A stretch of DNA of 64,000 nt from an uncultured Methylophilaceae bacterium (GCA_903870995.1 CAIQFD010000020.1:1-64000), one strand, 5' to 3'. Positions 36,692 through 47,625 are shown, counted from the first letter of the stretch. The notes: generated by a model not told the origin, from the sequence alone. A program made the numbers and translations.

Positions 36692-39133
36692 ATGGGTGAA
36701 CAGCTGCGCCAAACGCAATACCAGTCAACTCACAACAAAGTGGCATGTTTCCACTGTGGCCTACCTGTTGCCGTAGGGGTTAATTTTTTCACAACTATCT
36801 TTGGTCAAGCAAAGCCTATGTGCTGTCTTGGCTGCCAGTCGGTCGCTGAGTCCATCGTTGAAAATGGCTTAGAGGATTATTACAAGCATCGTACTGAACT
36901 CCCTCAAACTGCTGAGGAACTCGTGCCAGAAGCACTTCGTGAACTTGCGCTCTACGACCATCCCGAAGTGCAAAAAAGCTTTGTGCTCGACGGCGAAGGT
37001 GATTACAAAGAGGCTTCACTTATTCTTGAAGGCATTACTTGTGCTGCATGTGTTTGGCTCAATGAACGTCATTTAAGTCAGTTGTCTGGTGTCGCGAGTG
37101 TTAATGTCAATTATGGCTCACAGCGAGCTCGTGTTCGTTGGAACGATAATCAAATAAAACTCAGTCAAATCTTGGCTGAGATTAATAAAATCGGCTACCA
37201 CGCCCATCCTTTTAGCGCACAACAGCAAGATGCTTTACGTCAGCAGCAGCGTAAATCTGATTTTAGAAGGCTTGCTGTCGCAGGCTTGAGCGCAGGTCAG
37301 GTGATGATGATAGCAGTGGCTTTGTATGCAGGTCCTGCGCAAGGCTTGGAGTTTGCAACTGCACAATTGTTGCGTTGGTTTAGTTTTGTATTAACCATCC
37401 CAGCCATTACTTACGCGGCTTGGCCGTTTTATCGTTCTGCGTGGCGCGGTATTTTTAATCGCCAGATTAGCATGGATGTGCCTATTACATTGGGCTTGTT
37501 AACCGGCTTTGTGGGTAGTGTTTGGGCAACAATACACGCACAAGGCGTGGTGTATTTCGACACCCTTACCATGTTGGTGTTCTTTTTATTAGGCACACGA
37601 TATCTTGAGCGTAATGCCCGTGAAAAATCGATTGAAGCCTCAGAGAATCTTTTGCGATTAGCGCCTATTATGGCGACTAAGGTGGATGGTGAAACGCAAA
37701 CCTTAATCCCTGTGATGGAATTGAAACTAGGGGATATTCTTTTGGCAAAGCCAGGTGAAACTATCGCAGCTGATGGCATTGTAGTCTCTGGTGAGAGTAG
37801 TGTGGATGAATCATTACTTACAGGGGAAAGTCGCCCACTACCTAAAGCTTTAGGTGCCCAAGTATTTGCAGGAAGTATCAATTACGAAAGCCCGCTCACC
37901 ATAAAAGTTATGGCGATTACTGAAAACACGATGTTGGCGGGCATTTCTCGTTTGCTAGATAGAGCGCAGGCGGAAAAACCGAAACTCGCAGAAACCGCTG
38001 ACCGTGTTGCTGCTTACTTTACAACGACTTTGCTTGTCATCGTTGCATTGGTTGGCTTGGCCTGGTGGCAAATTCAGCCTGACCGTATTTTAGAGATTGT
38101 GCTTACAGTGTTAGTGGTGAGCTGTCCTTGTGCATTGTCACTTGCAGCGCCAGCGGCTTTTGCGGCGGCAGGCTCTCATTTGGTTGAGCGCGGCGTTTTG
38201 TTAACGCGTGGCCATGCCCTAGAAACCTTGGCCAAGGTGACGCATTTTGTGTTCGATAAAACGGGCACACTCACTTTGGGTCAGTTAAGTTTGGTTAAGA
38301 CCATCATTCATGCGGATCTTGATGCAGGTGTTTGTTTGCAGTTGGCCGCGAGTTTAGAAAAACATTCTGAACATGCACTTGCAAAAGCCTTCTTAAACGC
38401 ACATGGTGGCCGTCCAGTGCAATTGGCGACAGAGGTGAGAAGCATCCCTGGTCAAGGGATTGAAGGGCTTGTGGCGGGGCTTAAATTGAGTTTGGGTAAT
38501 GCGAAATTAATCCAAATGACTCCGCCTCAATTAGAGCAAGAAAATTTATCGGGCGCGACCGTTGTTTGGCTTTGTGATTCAAACCGCTTGCTGGCAACCT
38601 TTATCTTGGCAGACCAAGCTCGACCAGAAGCTGCAGACTTAATCCGTCGCCTGAAACAACAAGGGCTACATGTTTCAATTCTGAGTGGCGACTCAACTGA
38701 GTCTGTGTCTCATTTTGCAAAGTTGATTGGTGTGGATGACTGGGAAGCGGCTTGCTCGCCAGAGGATAAATTAGCGTATCTACATAATTTGCAATCACAA
38801 GGTGCAATCGTGGCCATGGTGGGTGATGGTATTAACGATGCTCCTGTACTAGCGGGTGCGCAAGTGTCAATGGCGATGGGAAGTGGTACACAAATGGCGC
38901 GTGCTACAGGGGATGTAGTCTTGCTCACCGAACACCTTTTAGAGATTGAACATGCATTGATGACTAGTCGTTTTGGCATCAGCGTGATTAGGCAAAACTT
39001 TATTTGGGCGATTGCTTATAACTTAGTTGCCTTGCCCTTTGCGGCGACTGGCTTGCTGAGTCCTTGGATGGCGGCGATAGGGATGTCGGTGAGTTCGCTG
39101 ATCGTTGTTTTAAACGCCTTAAGACTCAAATAA
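36692..39133 (+). CDS. ccoI: Copper-translocating P-type ATPase CcoI (FixI)
   Basis: CcoI exports copper across the inner membrane to supply the cbb3 oxidase. The 813-residue protein begins with a Cys-rich region (FHCG at 20-23, CCLGC at 44-48), a heavy-metal-associated domain with GITCAACVW (CAAC at 117-120), then the P-type core: TGES, the metal-binding CPC at 478-480 and the phosphorylation site DKTGT from Asp522, and GDGINDAPVLA. The order ccoG-ccoH-ccoI is standard, but the expected ccoS does not follow; an M48-like gene converges 2 bp away. Confidence 0.95.
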   Translation: MGEQLRQTQYQSTHNKVACFHCGLPVAVGVNFFTTIFGQAKPMCCLGCQSVAESIVENGLEDYYKHRTELPQTAEELVPEALRELALYDHPEVQKSFVLDGEGDYKEASLILEGITCAACVWLNERHLSQLSGVASVNVNYGSQRARVRWNDNQIKLSQILAEINKIGYHAHPFSAQQQDALRQQQRKSDFRRLAVAGLSAGQVMMIAVALYAGPAQGLEFATAQLLRWFSFVLTIPAITYAAWPFYRSAWRGIFNRQISMDVPITLGLLTGFVGSVWATIHAQGVVYFDTLTMLVFFLLGTRYLERNAREKSIEASENLLRLAPIMATKVDGETQTLIPVMELKLGDILLAKPGETIAADGIVVSGESSVDESLLTGESRPLPKALGAQVFAGSINYESPLTIKVMAITENTMLAGISRLLDRAQAEKPKLAETADRVAAYFTTTLLVIVALVGLAWWQIQPDRILEIVLTVLVVSCPCALSLAAPAAFAAAGSHLVERGVLLTRGHALETLAKVTHFVFDKTGTLTLGQLSLVKTIIHADLDAGVCLQLAASLEKHSEHALAKAFLNAHGGRPVQLATEVRSIPGQGIEGLVAGLKLSLGNAKLIQMTPPQLEQENLSGATVVWLCDSNRLLATFILADQARPEAADLIRRLKQQGLHVSILSGDSTESVSHFAKLIGVDDWEAACSPEDKLAYLHNLQSQGAIVAMVGDGINDAPVLAGAQVSMAMGSGTQMARATGDVVLLTEHLLEIEHALMTSRFGISVIRQNFIWAIAYNLVALPFAATGLLSPWMAAIGMSVSSLIVVLNALRLK

Positions 39134-39135
39134 GC

Positions 39136-39849
39136 TCAAGCAACTTGATGTAGCCTTGCGGACCACGCCTTAAGTTCTTTTTCAGCCATTTTGTAATCGG
39201 GATAAATCCGTTCCACAATGGCCCAAAATTTTGCTGAGTGGTTCATTTCTTTGAGGTGAGCTAACTCATGTGCAACAACGTAATTGATGATGTGGGGCGG
39301 TGCTTGCAATAAGCGCCAATTCAGCCTCAATTCCCCACGGCTATTGCAACTTCCCCAGCGTGAACGTGCGCTACTTAAAAATAGTGGCGGTGTTTCTACT
39401 CCAAGCTTGGCGGCCAGTAATGAAATGCGCCTTGTAAAGTCAGTCAGTGCTTGTTTTTTGTACCATTGCAGCACCTTTCTTGCGATGCTGGTTTGGTTGT
39501 TTGGGGTTGGTAGAGCGATTGATATTCGGCCTGGCTCATATTCTAAAGTGCGGCTGACCGAATCCATTCGAACAGATAGTTCAATGGGATTGCCTAGTAA
39601 CAGCAAGGATGCGCCATCTTCCCAAGTAAATTTCTCAAGTTGGTTCTCTTGCTGGACTTGTAGTTTTTTTATAATCCAATCCGCTTTGCTAAGTAGCATG
39701 CGTTCTAACTCTTTTTGTGAAAGCCGAGTTGGGGCATGAACAATTAAGCCGTTGTGATTGATTTTTAGGCCAACTGTTTTGCGAGCCCGGCGCTCTAGAT
39801 GGTAGGGAATTACTTCGCCATTGGGGATGGGCAAATGAAGCTGCGTCAT
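39136..39849 (-). CDS. YgjP-like/SprT-type metallopeptidase (DUF45)
   Basis: The 237-residue protein has the zinc motif HELAHLKEMNHSAKFW and the upstream SRWGSCNSRGELRLNWRLLQ block typical of the YgjP (DUF45) group. These proteins are predicted metal-dependent hydrolases of unknown substrate. The first half is beta-rich with a KSADWIIKKLQ-like region. It lies 2 bp after plsC on the same strand, the usual end of the miaB-to-plsC gene train in betaproteobacteria. Confidence 0.88.
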   Translation of the reverse strand: MTQLHLPIPNGEVIPYHLERRARKTVGLKINHNGLIVHAPTRLSQKELERMLLSKADWIIKKLQVQQENQLEKFTWEDGASLLLLGNPIELSVRMDSVSRTLEYEPGRISIALPTPNNQTSIARKVLQWYKKQALTDFTRRISLLAAKLGVETPPLFLSSARSRWGSCNSRGELRLNWRLLQAPPHIINYVVAHELAHLKEMNHSAKFWAIVERIYPDYKMAEKELKAWSARLHQVA

Positions 39850-39851
39850 GT

Positions 39852-40562
39852 CTAGCGGCTTCTTAAAAGCGGCATTTCGCTTTCAATCCACGCTTCTACC
39901 ATCTGATTGACTGAATCAGGTTTTAATCCCACGGTTTCAATCGGCTTGCCGATGCTCACTGTAATCACTCCTGGTGTTTTTAAAAATGAATTTTTTCGCC
40001 AAAACTCACCAGCATTATGCGCAACTGGAACGACAGTGGCTTTGGTATGGGTGGCTAGCCAAGCGCCACCGATATGATATTTGCCTTTTTGGCCCGGAGC
40101 TATACGAGTGCCTTCAGGAAAAATCACCACCCATAAGCCTTTTGCAAGCCTATCCATGCCTTGGTCAACCATTTGTTTGAGTGCTTCACGACCTGCCGCA
40201 CGGTCAATGGCAATAGCTTTTAGTGCAGCAAAAGCCCAGCCCAAAAATGGGATGAGTAATAAGCTACGTTTCATTACCCAAATTTGGGGTGGGAATATGG
40301 TTTGAAACGCGATAGTTTCCCAAGCCGATTGGTGCTTGGCTAAAACGATACAGGAGTGATTAGGAATGTTATCTTTGCCAATAACGCGGAAGCTTAGGCC
40401 GCATGTGACCTTAAGCCAAAACATGGCAAGGTATGCCCAGCTACTGACAATGCGTGAATGCATTACGGCGGGTAGTGGAAAGAGTAAAATAGCCAACACT
40501 GAGAAAATTGGCGTGATTAGAATCATGCCAAGATTAAACAACATCGAGCGGATGAGTCTCAT
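39852..40562 (-). CDS. plsC: 1-acyl-sn-glycerol-3-phosphate acyltransferase
   Basis: PlsC acylates lysophosphatidic acid to phosphatidic acid at the inner membrane. The 236-residue protein has an N-terminal membrane segment (about 8-30), the catalytic HQSAWE at residue 76 onward (E replaces the more common D of HX4D), and the acceptor-binding FPEGTR. A further KYHIGGAWLA follows. It lies 11 bp after gmhB and just before the M48-like gene. Confidence 0.92.
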   Translation of the reverse strand: MRLIRSMLFNLGMILITPIFSVLAILLFPLPAVMHSRIVSSWAYLAMFWLKVTCGLSFRVIGKDNIPNHSCIVLAKHQSAWETIAFQTIFPPQIWVMKRSLLLIPFLGWAFAALKAIAIDRAAGREALKQMVDQGMDRLAKGLWVVIFPEGTRIAPGQKGKYHIGGAWLATHTKATVVPVAHNAGEFWRKNSFLKTPGVITVSIGKPIETVGLKPDSVNQMVEAWIESEMPLLRSR

Positions 40563-40573
40563 TTTGTTCAGCC

Positions 40574-41113
40574 TTAGTTTCTAGCAATGATATGTTGAAC
40601 GGCTTCTGCCAAATCAGCGAAAACTAAAGTGCCTTCGGGCAATCCTCCTGCCGCCAGGGTTTCTTCGCCCTTGCCTGTGCGCACCAAAATGGGCTGCATG
40701 CCAAGCTCTGCGCCAGCTTGCAGATCACGTAAGGCATCACCTACCATCGGGACGCCTTTCATGTCTTGGCTAAATCGCCTACCTATCTCTTCCATCATGC
40801 CTGGTTTTGGTTTGCGGCAAGCGCAGTTATTCTCTGCCGAATGTGGGCAGTAAAACATGGCGTCTATCCTGCCGCCAAACTGGCCTAACGCTTTATGCAT
40901 TTTGTCGTGAATTGCGTTGAGCGTCACCATGTCGAATAGTCCGCGGCTTATACCCGATTGATTGGTTGCAATTGCAACGCGGTAGCCACTTTGATTGAGA
41001 AGTGCAATTGCTTCTAGGCTTCCTGGAATAGGAATCCACTCGTTGGTGCTTTTTATAAAGTGAACAGAGTCAAAGTTAATTACGCCATCTCTGTCTAGCA
41101 CCACGAGTTTCAT
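40574..41113 (-). CDS. gmhB: D-glycero-beta-D-manno-heptose-1,7-bisphosphate 7-phosphatase
   Basis: GmhB removes the 7-phosphate during ADP-heptose synthesis for the LPS inner core. The 179-residue HAD-superfamily protein shows LDRDGVINFD at the N-terminus (nucleophile and acid Asp residues), VAIATNQSGISRG, the zinc-binding CPHSAENNCACRKPKPGM and MVGDALRDLQAG. Length is typical. It follows glyS by 2 bp, the conserved betaproteobacterial order. Confidence 0.94.
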   Translation of the reverse strand: MKLVVLDRDGVINFDSVHFIKSTNEWIPIPGSLEAIALLNQSGYRVAIATNQSGISRGLFDMVTLNAIHDKMHKALGQFGGRIDAMFYCPHSAENNCACRKPKPGMMEEIGRRFSQDMKGVPMVGDALRDLQAGAELGMQPILVRTGKGEETLAAGGLPEGTLVFADLAEAVQHIIARN

Positions 41114-41115
41114 GT

Positions 41116-43221
41116 TTATGCCGCTAGCTTAGAAAGATCAGCCACGCGATTCATCGCCTGATGAAGTGTAGCAAGAAGTCCTTGGCGGTTGGCTTTAAGT
41201 GCGGGGTCTTCTGCATTTACCATGACGTTATCAAAGAAGTCATCCACAGGTGCTTTTAGCGCTGCCAATACTTTGAGTGAGTTGGTATAGTCGCCGCTTT
41301 CAAACAAGGCATCTGCTTCTGGTTTGATTTTAGCAAGCGTGCTTGCTAAGGCTTTTTCAGCAGGCTCTTGAAGTAAGGCATCGTTAATTTTCGCTGCAAC
41401 ATTACCTTCAATTTTCTTCAAGATATTCCCAACACGTTTGTTAGCTGCGGCAAGCGCTGGTGCTTCCTCTAGGGCTGAGAATGCGCGTACAGCTTCTAAG
41501 CGTTTTGGAATCTCACTTAGCAAGCTTGGATTGAGTGCTAATACCGCGTCCACTTCTTGCGCACTTGCACCTTGTTCACGCAAGTTTACGCTCAGGCGGT
41601 CAAAACAGAATTCGGTGATCGAAGCTAAGACGCCGGCTTTATCTTCCGCATTGAATTTTTGGAGTGCTAACTCAATGAGGGTTTCAAATGAAACATTGAG
41701 TTTGCACTCAATGAGCATGCGAATAACCCCAAGTGCTTGCCGACGCAGTGCAAATGGGTCTTTATCGCCCGTTGGTTTTTCACCGATGCTAAATAAGCCG
41801 ACTAATGTTTCTAATTTATCTGCAATAGCGACTGCAATACCGACGATGCTACGAGGCAACTCATCGCCTGCGAAACGTGGCTTGTAATGGTCTTCAATTG
41901 CAAAAGCAATGTCGTTATCTAGCTTTTCATGTTGCGCGTAATACCGGCCCATAATGCCTTGCAGCTCAGGGAACTCACCCACCATATCGGTCAGCAAATC
42001 TACTTTTGAAAGTTGGGCTGCTTGTTCAGCTTTGATTCCTAAGTTTGCATCACCAATCTTAGTTGCAATGGCTTTAGCTAAGTCGCTCACACGTTTTGAG
42101 CGCTCGGCTTGCGTGCCTAGCTTATTGTGATAAACCACTTTTTCTAAGCCGCTCAGTCTTGAAGCTAAGGTCTTTTTACGATCTTGGTCAAAGAAAAATT
42201 TAGCATCTGCCAAACGTGGTCTAACAACGCGCTCGTTCCCATCCACTACTTTGAATGGGTCGGCAGGACTGATGTTAGAAACGATTAAGAACTTATTAGT
42301 GAGCTTGTCGTTAGCATCCAATAGGGGGAAGTATTTTTGATTGGCCTTCATGGTCAAAATCAAACACTCTTGTGGCACTTCTAAAAACTCGGTTTCAAAT
42401 TGGCCTAGCAATACGTTAGGGCGCTCAACCAAGGCAGTCACTTCATCTAGCAACGCATCATCTTCGATAGGCTTGAGGTTTTGTTTTTGCGCGGCGGCCG
42501 TTAATTGGCGGACGATTTCAGCACGGCGTGCATCAAAGCTAGGAATGACTGCGCCTTCATTATGCATTTGTGCTTCGTAGCTATCGGCATCTTTAATTAC
42601 CACAGGCGAAACGCTAGCTTCAAAACGATGACCTTGAGTGTGGTTGCCAGACTGTAAACCAAGTACGCTCAAAGGTACGACTGTATTGCCATGCAAAGCG
42701 ACCAAGCCGTGGGCGGGGCGAACGAAGTTAACGCTTTCCCAACCATCGACCAATTGATAAGTCATGACTTTAGGAATTGGCAGTTTGCTTAAAGCCTCTT
42801 CAACGGCCTTTTGTAGACCTTCAGCAAGTGAAGCCCCTTTGACTAGTGCATCGTAAAACAAGATGTCCGCTTTGCCATCATTTTCACGTTTGAGTTTTGA
42901 AACGGTAGATTCGTCAGCGCCTAATGCGTTCAGTTTTTTTATTAGTGCAGGCGTTGCGCTGCCATTAGCATCCAAGCCAACCGTCACAGGCATTAACTTT
43001 TGTGAAACGGCTTTGTCTTCAGCTTGCGATGACACTGCTGTAATGTGAACCGCTAAACGGCGTGGTGAAGCATAGGCTGTTACAGTGCTGTTGTCTGCTG
43101 TTAAGGCCTGGGCTTTAAGCACTTCTAATATTGTGCCAGCAAAAGATTCACCTAGTTTTTTAAGTACTTTTGGTGGCAGTTCTTCGACAAATAGTTCGAC
43201 TAATAAATTGTTGCTACTCAT
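41116..43221 (-). CDS. glyS: Glycine--tRNA ligase beta subunit
   Basis: GlyS is the large subunit of the bacterial alpha2-beta2 glycyl-tRNA synthetase and carries tRNA recognition. The 701-residue length is normal. Visible blocks are [15 protein letters not shown] at the N-terminus, [35 protein letters not shown] and [16 protein letters not shown]. It overlaps glyQ by 4 bases, so the subunits are translationally coupled. Confidence 0.97.
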   Translation of the reverse strand: MSSNNLLVELFVEELPPKVLKKLGESFAGTILEVLKAQALTADNSTVTAYASPRRLAVHITAVSSQAEDKAVSQKLMPVTVGLDANGSATPALIKKLNALGADESTVSKLKRENDGKADILFYDALVKGASLAEGLQKAVEEALSKLPIPKVMTYQLVDGWESVNFVRPAHGLVALHGNTVVPLSVLGLQSGNHTQGHRFEASVSPVVIKDADSYEAQMHNEGAVIPSFDARRAEIVRQLTAAAQKQNLKPIEDDALLDEVTALVERPNVLLGQFETEFLEVPQECLILTMKANQKYFPLLDANDKLTNKFLIVSNISPADPFKVVDGNERVVRPRLADAKFFFDQDRKKTLASRLSGLEKVVYHNKLGTQAERSKRVSDLAKAIATKIGDANLGIKAEQAAQLSKVDLLTDMVGEFPELQGIMGRYYAQHEKLDNDIAFAIEDHYKPRFAGDELPRSIVGIAVAIADKLETLVGLFSIGEKPTGDKDPFALRRQALGVIRMLIECKLNVSFETLIELALQKFNAEDKAGVLASITEFCFDRLSVNLREQGASAQEVDAVLALNPSLLSEIPKRLEAVRAFSALEEAPALAAANKRVGNILKKIEGNVAAKINDALLQEPAEKALASTLAKIKPEADALFESGDYTNSLKVLAALKAPVDDFFDNVMVNAEDPALKANRQGLLATLHQAMNRVADLSKLAA

Positions 43222-44177
43222 GCTGCTGCCTTTTTATTTTGTGCTTGCTTCTCAAGTTCAATTTTTTCTAATACTTCATCAGCCCACGCTTTTGGCGCCA
43301 TTGGAAAGCCAAGGCGGGCACGGCTGTCTAAATAGCCTGCCGCAACGGCACGTGCCAAGTTGCGGATGCGGCCAATGTAAGCGGCACGCTCAGTCACTGA
43401 AATTGCGCCACGTGCATCAAGTAAGTTGAATGTATGGGCGGCTTTTAGCACTTGCTCGTAAGCAGGCAAGGCTAGTTTATTTTCTGTGAGGTGCTGCGCT
43501 TGTTTTTCGTGAGCATTAAATGCGGTGAGCAAGAAATCTACATCACTGTGCTCAAAGTTGTAGGTAGATTGCTCCACTTCGTTTTGATGGAATACATCAC
43601 CGTATTTCACATCGGCTGAGCCATTCACTCCCTTTGAGTAAATAAGGTCGTAAACATTATCTACGCCTTGAAGATACATGGCCAAGCGCTCTAAACCGTA
43701 AGTGATTTCGCCCGTAATCGGTTTGCAGTTAATGCCACCAACTTGCTGGAAATAGGTGAATTGTGTGACCTCCATGCCGTTCAGCCAAACTTCCCAGCCC
43801 AAACCCCATGCCCCTAGCGTTGGGTTTTCCCAGTCGTCTTCTACAAAACGGATATCATTTTGTTTTAGATCGAAGCCAAGTGACTCAAGTGAGCCAAGAT
43901 AAAGCTCAAGAATGTTGGCTGGGGCAGGTTTGAGTACTACTTGGAATTGATAATAATGTTGTAAGCGGTTTGGGTTTTGACCATAGCGACCGTCTTTCGG
44001 ACGGCGGCTAGGTTGCACATAAGCTGCTTTCCAAGGTTCTGGGCCAAGCGCACGTAAGAATGTGGCGGTGTGAGATGTGCCTGCGCCTACCTCCATGTCG
44101 TAAGGTTGCATCAAAGTGCAACCTTGTTTGTCCCAGTAGTTTTGCAGGTTTAAAATAATCTGTTGAAACGTCAGCAT
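43218..44177 (-). CDS. glyQ: Glycine--tRNA ligase alpha subunit
   Basis: GlyQ is the catalytic alpha subunit for glycine activation. The 319-residue class II protein begins [18 protein letters not shown] and includes [22 protein letters not shown], the motif 2 region [19 protein letters not shown] and [17 protein letters not shown]. It is longer than average (about 300) by a C-terminal basic tail. It follows lnt with a small stem-loop between them. Confidence 0.97.
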   Translation of the reverse strand: MLTFQQIILNLQNYWDKQGCTLMQPYDMEVGAGTSHTATFLRALGPEPWKAAYVQPSRRPKDGRYGQNPNRLQHYYQFQVVLKPAPANILELYLGSLESLGFDLKQNDIRFVEDDWENPTLGAWGLGWEVWLNGMEVTQFTYFQQVGGINCKPITGEITYGLERLAMYLQGVDNVYDLIYSKGVNGSADVKYGDVFHQNEVEQSTYNFEHSDVDFLLTAFNAHEKQAQHLTENKLALPAYEQVLKAAHTFNLLDARGAISVTERAAYIGRIRNLARAVAAGYLDSRARLGFPMAPKAWADEVLEKIELEKQAQNKKAAA

Positions 44178-44202
44178 GATTGGTTTTCTTGGTGTTATTA
44201 AA

Positions 44203-44218
44203 GCCGCAATTTTGCGGC
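44203..44218 (-). terminator. Small hairpin after lnt
   Basis: GCCGCAA and TTGCGGC form a tight stem-loop between lnt and glyQ on the minus strand, followed by only TTTAATAA. It may reduce read-through from lnt into glyQ but is weak. Confidence 0.4.
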
Positions 44219-44238
44219 ATAAGTGGTAACTCGCGATT

Positions 44239-45720
44239 TTACTTCTTTTTGCGGCCCCATAAAAGAATTAACGCGATGAATAATAGACTAATAACTGCCC
44301 AGTTACCCAAGCGGATAAATGGCGTGCTTCCCATGTAACCCTGAATGCTGCCATTTAGTATGATGGTGGTAAATTGCGGCACGGTTGCAAGCACATAACC
44401 TTTATTGTCGATAATCGCCGTAGTGCCAGTGTTGGTGGCACGCAAAACCATGCGACCTGTTTCTACAGCACGCATTTGTGAGAACTGTAGATGCTGATCG
44501 GCTGCATTCGAGTGGCCATACCAAGCATCATTGCTAGCATTGACTAGCAAAGTTGCTTCGGGGAGTTGACGGATAATTTCTTCGCCAAAAACATCTTCAT
44601 AACAAATATTCACTGCAATTTTTTGCTTAGCCAACATCATCGGCTTTTGTGTGGTACTTCCTCGGCTTAAATCACTGAGCGGCATGTTCAGCCAATCTCG
44701 ATATATCCAACCCAAAATTCCTTTGAGCGGAATAAATTCACCAAATGGGACTAAGTGTGACTTGTGATAGTTTTGAATTGTGTCAGTTTCGGAAATGCCT
44801 AACATACTGTTGAAGTAAGCATTTTCTTTTTGCGTGACAGCGCCAACTAGTATGGCTTTGTGGTCTTGTTTTGCAATCGCGCTAAATGGCGCCAATACTT
44901 GGTCTTGTGACATGTCTTTTTGCGACAACGCTAGCGCAACTGGCAATGCGGTTTCGGGCAAGATTACTAAGTCCGCCTGCGCTTGCTTGGCCATGCCGAG
45001 GTATTGATTGATGGTTTTGATGGTGATGCTTTCATCCCATTTCATTTCTTGAGCAATGTTGCCTTGCAGGATCGCGACTTTAGTGGGGTTGCCAATCGGC
45101 GATGTCCAGTGAATGAGGCTGATTAAAGCGCCCAGTATCCATAGACTTACAAGGCCGAGTATTGCTTGTTTACGACGCTGCTTTTTGAAAATGAGTACGA
45201 GCAAGCTTGCGCTGACCGTTACCGCTAAGCTGACACCAAACACCCCAAGCACAGAGGCGTAACCAGTGAGTTGGCTAAATGGCACTTGCGAATAACCAAC
45301 GGCTAGCCAAGGGAATCCAGTAAAAATCCAGCTTCGCACCCATTCGCTCAGCACCCAAAGGATTGCCGCGCTGTTAAGTGAATGAGTGCTATATTTAGCT
45401 AGGTAGCCAACAAGTGCCGGAAATAGAGCTAAAAAAGTGCATAACAAGAATGTCGCAAAACCAGCCATCCAAAAAGGCATACCACCAACATCGTGAAGGC
45501 TGATGTATATCCAATAAATGCCAGTAATGAAAAAGCCCAGACCAAATACAAACCCTAGTTTTGCTGCTTGTTTGGCCGTGAGGCTTTGGTCCCATAGGTA
45601 AAATAAGCCTGCAAGGCTAATGATGGGGAGAATAAATACATCAAATGGTGCAAAGCCAAATACTGATAAGGCGCCTAATAGTAGGCTAGTAAATTGCGGA
45701 TAGTTTTTGAGCCACGACAT
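44239..45720 (-). CDS. lnt: Apolipoprotein N-acyltransferase
   Basis: Lnt adds the third acyl chain to lipoproteins in the inner membrane. The 493-residue protein has an N-terminal set of membrane helices (about 1-205), then a carbon-nitrogen hydrolase domain with [22 protein letters not shown] and the catalytic Cys in [14 protein letters not shown] last transmembrane helix and a basic tail close it. In other genomes it directly follows corC; here a small extra gene lies between. Confidence 0.95.
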   Translation of the reverse strand: MSWLKNYPQFTSLLLGALSVFGFAPFDVFILPIISLAGLFYLWDQSLTAKQAAKLGFVFGLGFFITGIYWIYISLHDVGGMPFWMAGFATFLLCTFLALFPALVGYLAKYSTHSLNSAAILWVLSEWVRSWIFTGFPWLAVGYSQVPFSQLTGYASVLGVFGVSLAVTVSASLLVLIFKKQRRKQAILGLVSLWILGALISLIHWTSPIGNPTKVAILQGNIAQEMKWDESITIKTINQYLGMAKQAQADLVILPETALPVALALSQKDMSQDQVLAPFSAIAKQDHKAILVGAVTQKENAYFNSMLGISETDTIQNYHKSHLVPFGEFIPLKGILGWIYRDWLNMPLSDLSRGSTTQKPMMLAKQKIAVNICYEDVFGEEIIRQLPEATLLVNASNDAWYGHSNAADQHLQFSQMRAVETGRMVLRATNTGTTAIIDNKGYVLATVPQFTTIILNGSIQGYMGSTPFIRLGNWAVISLLFIALILLWGRKKK

Positions 45721-45860
45721 ATTTTCAGTATTCCTGAGTAATGTCCGACAGTATAGTGAATCGATGTGGAGTTTGGTTTATTGTAGCTGATGATTTTAAG
45801 AAAAATAAGCTGATTTATTTAAAGCGGCTTCAATCAGTCGCCTTGTGACTCTCAAAAAAA

Positions 45861-46235
45861 TTATTTTTTATTGGGGGGTGCTTTTACTGCGTCATTAGGC
45901 ATTTCACTACCGTCATTGTTCATGAACACTACCATCACAACTTTATCATCGATAAAGTCTAATTCAGTCGTTTGGTAATATTCGCCTTTTTCATCGGTAT
46001 TTAAATAGTGATATTGCCAAATAGAAGCGAATGCTTTACCAGATGAGGATTGAACATCTTCAATTTTACTGGGCTCACCAAGTTGAGCGATGATTTTGGC
46101 TTTTTCGAAACCATTAATCAGTGCAACGAAATCCTTTTCATTAGTTGGGATTTCTGATGGTGCTGTGGCAGTTTCTGTTGCGGCAAATGCGAAACAAGAA
46201 AGACTTAACAGTAAAGCAAAGGTCACTAATTTCAT
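45861..46235 (-). CDS. Small secreted protein of unknown function
   Basis: The 124-residue product begins MKLVTFALLLSLSCFAFAATE, a signal peptide ending AFA. The mature part has GFEKAKIIAQLGEPSKIEDV, SIWQYHYL and LDFIDDKVVMVVF, a pattern reminiscent of small SmpA/OmlA (BamE-like) domains but too weak to assign. It lacks a lipobox. The ATG at 46235 lies behind TTGGAG; a four-codon-longer frame has no such site. It sits between corC and lnt, which are usually adjacent. Confidence 0.65.
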   Translation of the reverse strand: MKLVTFALLLSLSCFAFAATETATAPSEIPTNEKDFVALINGFEKAKIIAQLGEPSKIEDVQSSSGKAFASIWQYHYLNTDEKGEYYQTTELDFIDDKVVMVVFMNNDGSEMPNDAVKAPPNKK

Positions 46236-46300
46236 CAGTGGCTCCAATTGATATGTATCGATATGAGCCAGTGATTTGAAATAAGTTCCGAAAGCTTGTT

Positions 46301-47140
46301 TTAATCGATCGTTTCTTCTGCAGGTTTAATCTCTTCAATTAGTACAGAATGTAAGCGCCTACTATCAGCTCTAAGTGCTGTAAATTTTAGATTGTTGAAA
46401 CTTACGCTTTCTCCACGTTTAGGCAAGTGGCCAAACTGGCTCACTACTAATCCGCCGATAGTTGAGAACTCTTCATCGCTAAATTCTGTGCCAAAGGTTT
46501 CATTAAAATCGCCGATTTCAGTCAGAGCTTTAACGCGATAGCGACCTTCTGAATCACGGATGATATTGTCTTCAGTTTCATCAAAATCGTACTCATCCTC
46601 TATGTCGCCAACGATTTGCTCTAGTACATCTTCGATGGTAATCATGCCGGCAACACCGCCGTACTCGTCTACAACGATCGCAATATGGTTACGGTTACTT
46701 CTGAATTCTTTAAGTAAGACATTAAGACGTTTTGACTCGGGAATAAACACGGCTGGTCGCAACATGTCGCGCACATCGAAATCTTCACCGGCGTAATAGC
46801 GAAGTAAATCTTTAGCTAACAAAATGCCGATGATGTCGTTTTTATCATCGTCAATGACAGGAAAGCGTGAGTGAGCGGTTTCGATCACAAATGGAATGAA
46901 TTCTTCAGGCGTTTGTGTGATGTCAATCACGTCCATTTGCGAACGAGGAATCATGACGTCGCGCACTTGAGTTTCAGAGACTTGTAGAACACCTTCAATC
47001 ATGGCGAGTGCATCTGCATCCAGTAGATGTTTTTCAAAAGACGCGTGTAATAACTCAACCAATTGTTCGCGGTCATCTGGTTCACGAAGTAGGAGATGAC
47101 TTAATCGCTCCAACCAATTTGGTTTTTCTGCTTCAGCCAT
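46301..47140 (-). CDS. corC: CorC-type magnesium/cobalt efflux regulator (CBS-domain protein)
   Basis: CorC/YbeX proteins are linked to Mg2+/Co2+ efflux and, more recently, ribosome metabolism. The 279-residue protein lacks the DUF21 membrane domain, as expected for CorC. It has two CBS domains (about 55-190) with VSETQVRDVMIPRSQMD and VVDEYGGVAGMITIEDVLEQIVGDI, then a C-terminal transporter-associated domain. It is 35 bp after ybeY in the phoH-ybeY-corC-lnt gene train. Confidence 0.92.
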   Translation of the reverse strand: MAEAEKPNWLERLSHLLLREPDDREQLVELLHASFEKHLLDADALAMIEGVLQVSETQVRDVMIPRSQMDVIDITQTPEEFIPFVIETAHSRFPVIDDDKNDIIGILLAKDLLRYYAGEDFDVRDMLRPAVFIPESKRLNVLLKEFRSNRNHIAIVVDEYGGVAGMITIEDVLEQIVGDIEDEYDFDETEDNIIRDSEGRYRVKALTEIGDFNETFGTEFSDEEFSTIGGLVVSQFGHLPKRGESVSFNNLKFTALRADSRRLHSVLIEEIKPAEETID

Positions 47141-47175
47141 GATGTTTACTCTCGGTTTCCATTAAATATGAAGGG

Positions 47176-47625
47176 TTATTCGCTATCAGCATAAGGGTCT
47201 GCATAGCCTAGTTTAGTCAAAGTTTGTGTTTCTATACTTTCCATCAATTCAGCTTGCTCTGCAACCTCATGGTCGTAACCATGTGCATGTAAAACACCAT
47301 GCACTGTTAGATGAGCAAAGTGCGCTTCCAAGGTTTTACCTTGTTCTTTGGCTTCCTTTTCCACTACTGGCGCACAAATTACGATGTCTGCCATGATGAA
47401 TGGATCTTCTGCTAATGGGAAGGTCAGCACATTGGTTGCATAATCTTTTTGGCGATAGGCATTGTTGAGTGCTCGCCCTTCGGCTTCATCCACAATACGT
47501 AAAGTGATTTCACTATCAACGCGTATGGTATTGCGTGCCCATCGTTTGAATTGCGTGGCAGTTGGGAAGCCAGTGAGTTCGCTGGCGTATTGCACATCCA
47601 TAGAAAGAATAGGGTGTTTACTCAT
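47176..47625 (-). CDS. ybeY: rRNA maturation endoribonuclease YbeY
   Basis: YbeY is a metal-dependent RNase needed for 16S rRNA 3'-end processing and ribosome quality control. The 149-residue protein has the zinc motif HLTVHGVLHAHGYDH and the upstream NVLTFPLAEDP block. The ATG at 47625 lies within the last codons of phoH (8-base overlap ATGAGTAA). There is no Shine-Dalgarno sequence, which suggests reinitiation after phoH. A frame extending to 47694 is only phoH sequence read out of frame. Confidence 0.94.
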   Translation of the reverse strand: MSKHPILSMDVQYASELTGFPTATQFKRWARNTIRVDSEITLRIVDEAEGRALNNAYRQKDYATNVLTFPLAEDPFIMADIVICAPVVEKEAKEQGKTLEAHFAHLTVHGVLHAHGYDHEVAEQAELMESIETQTLTKLGYADPYADSE

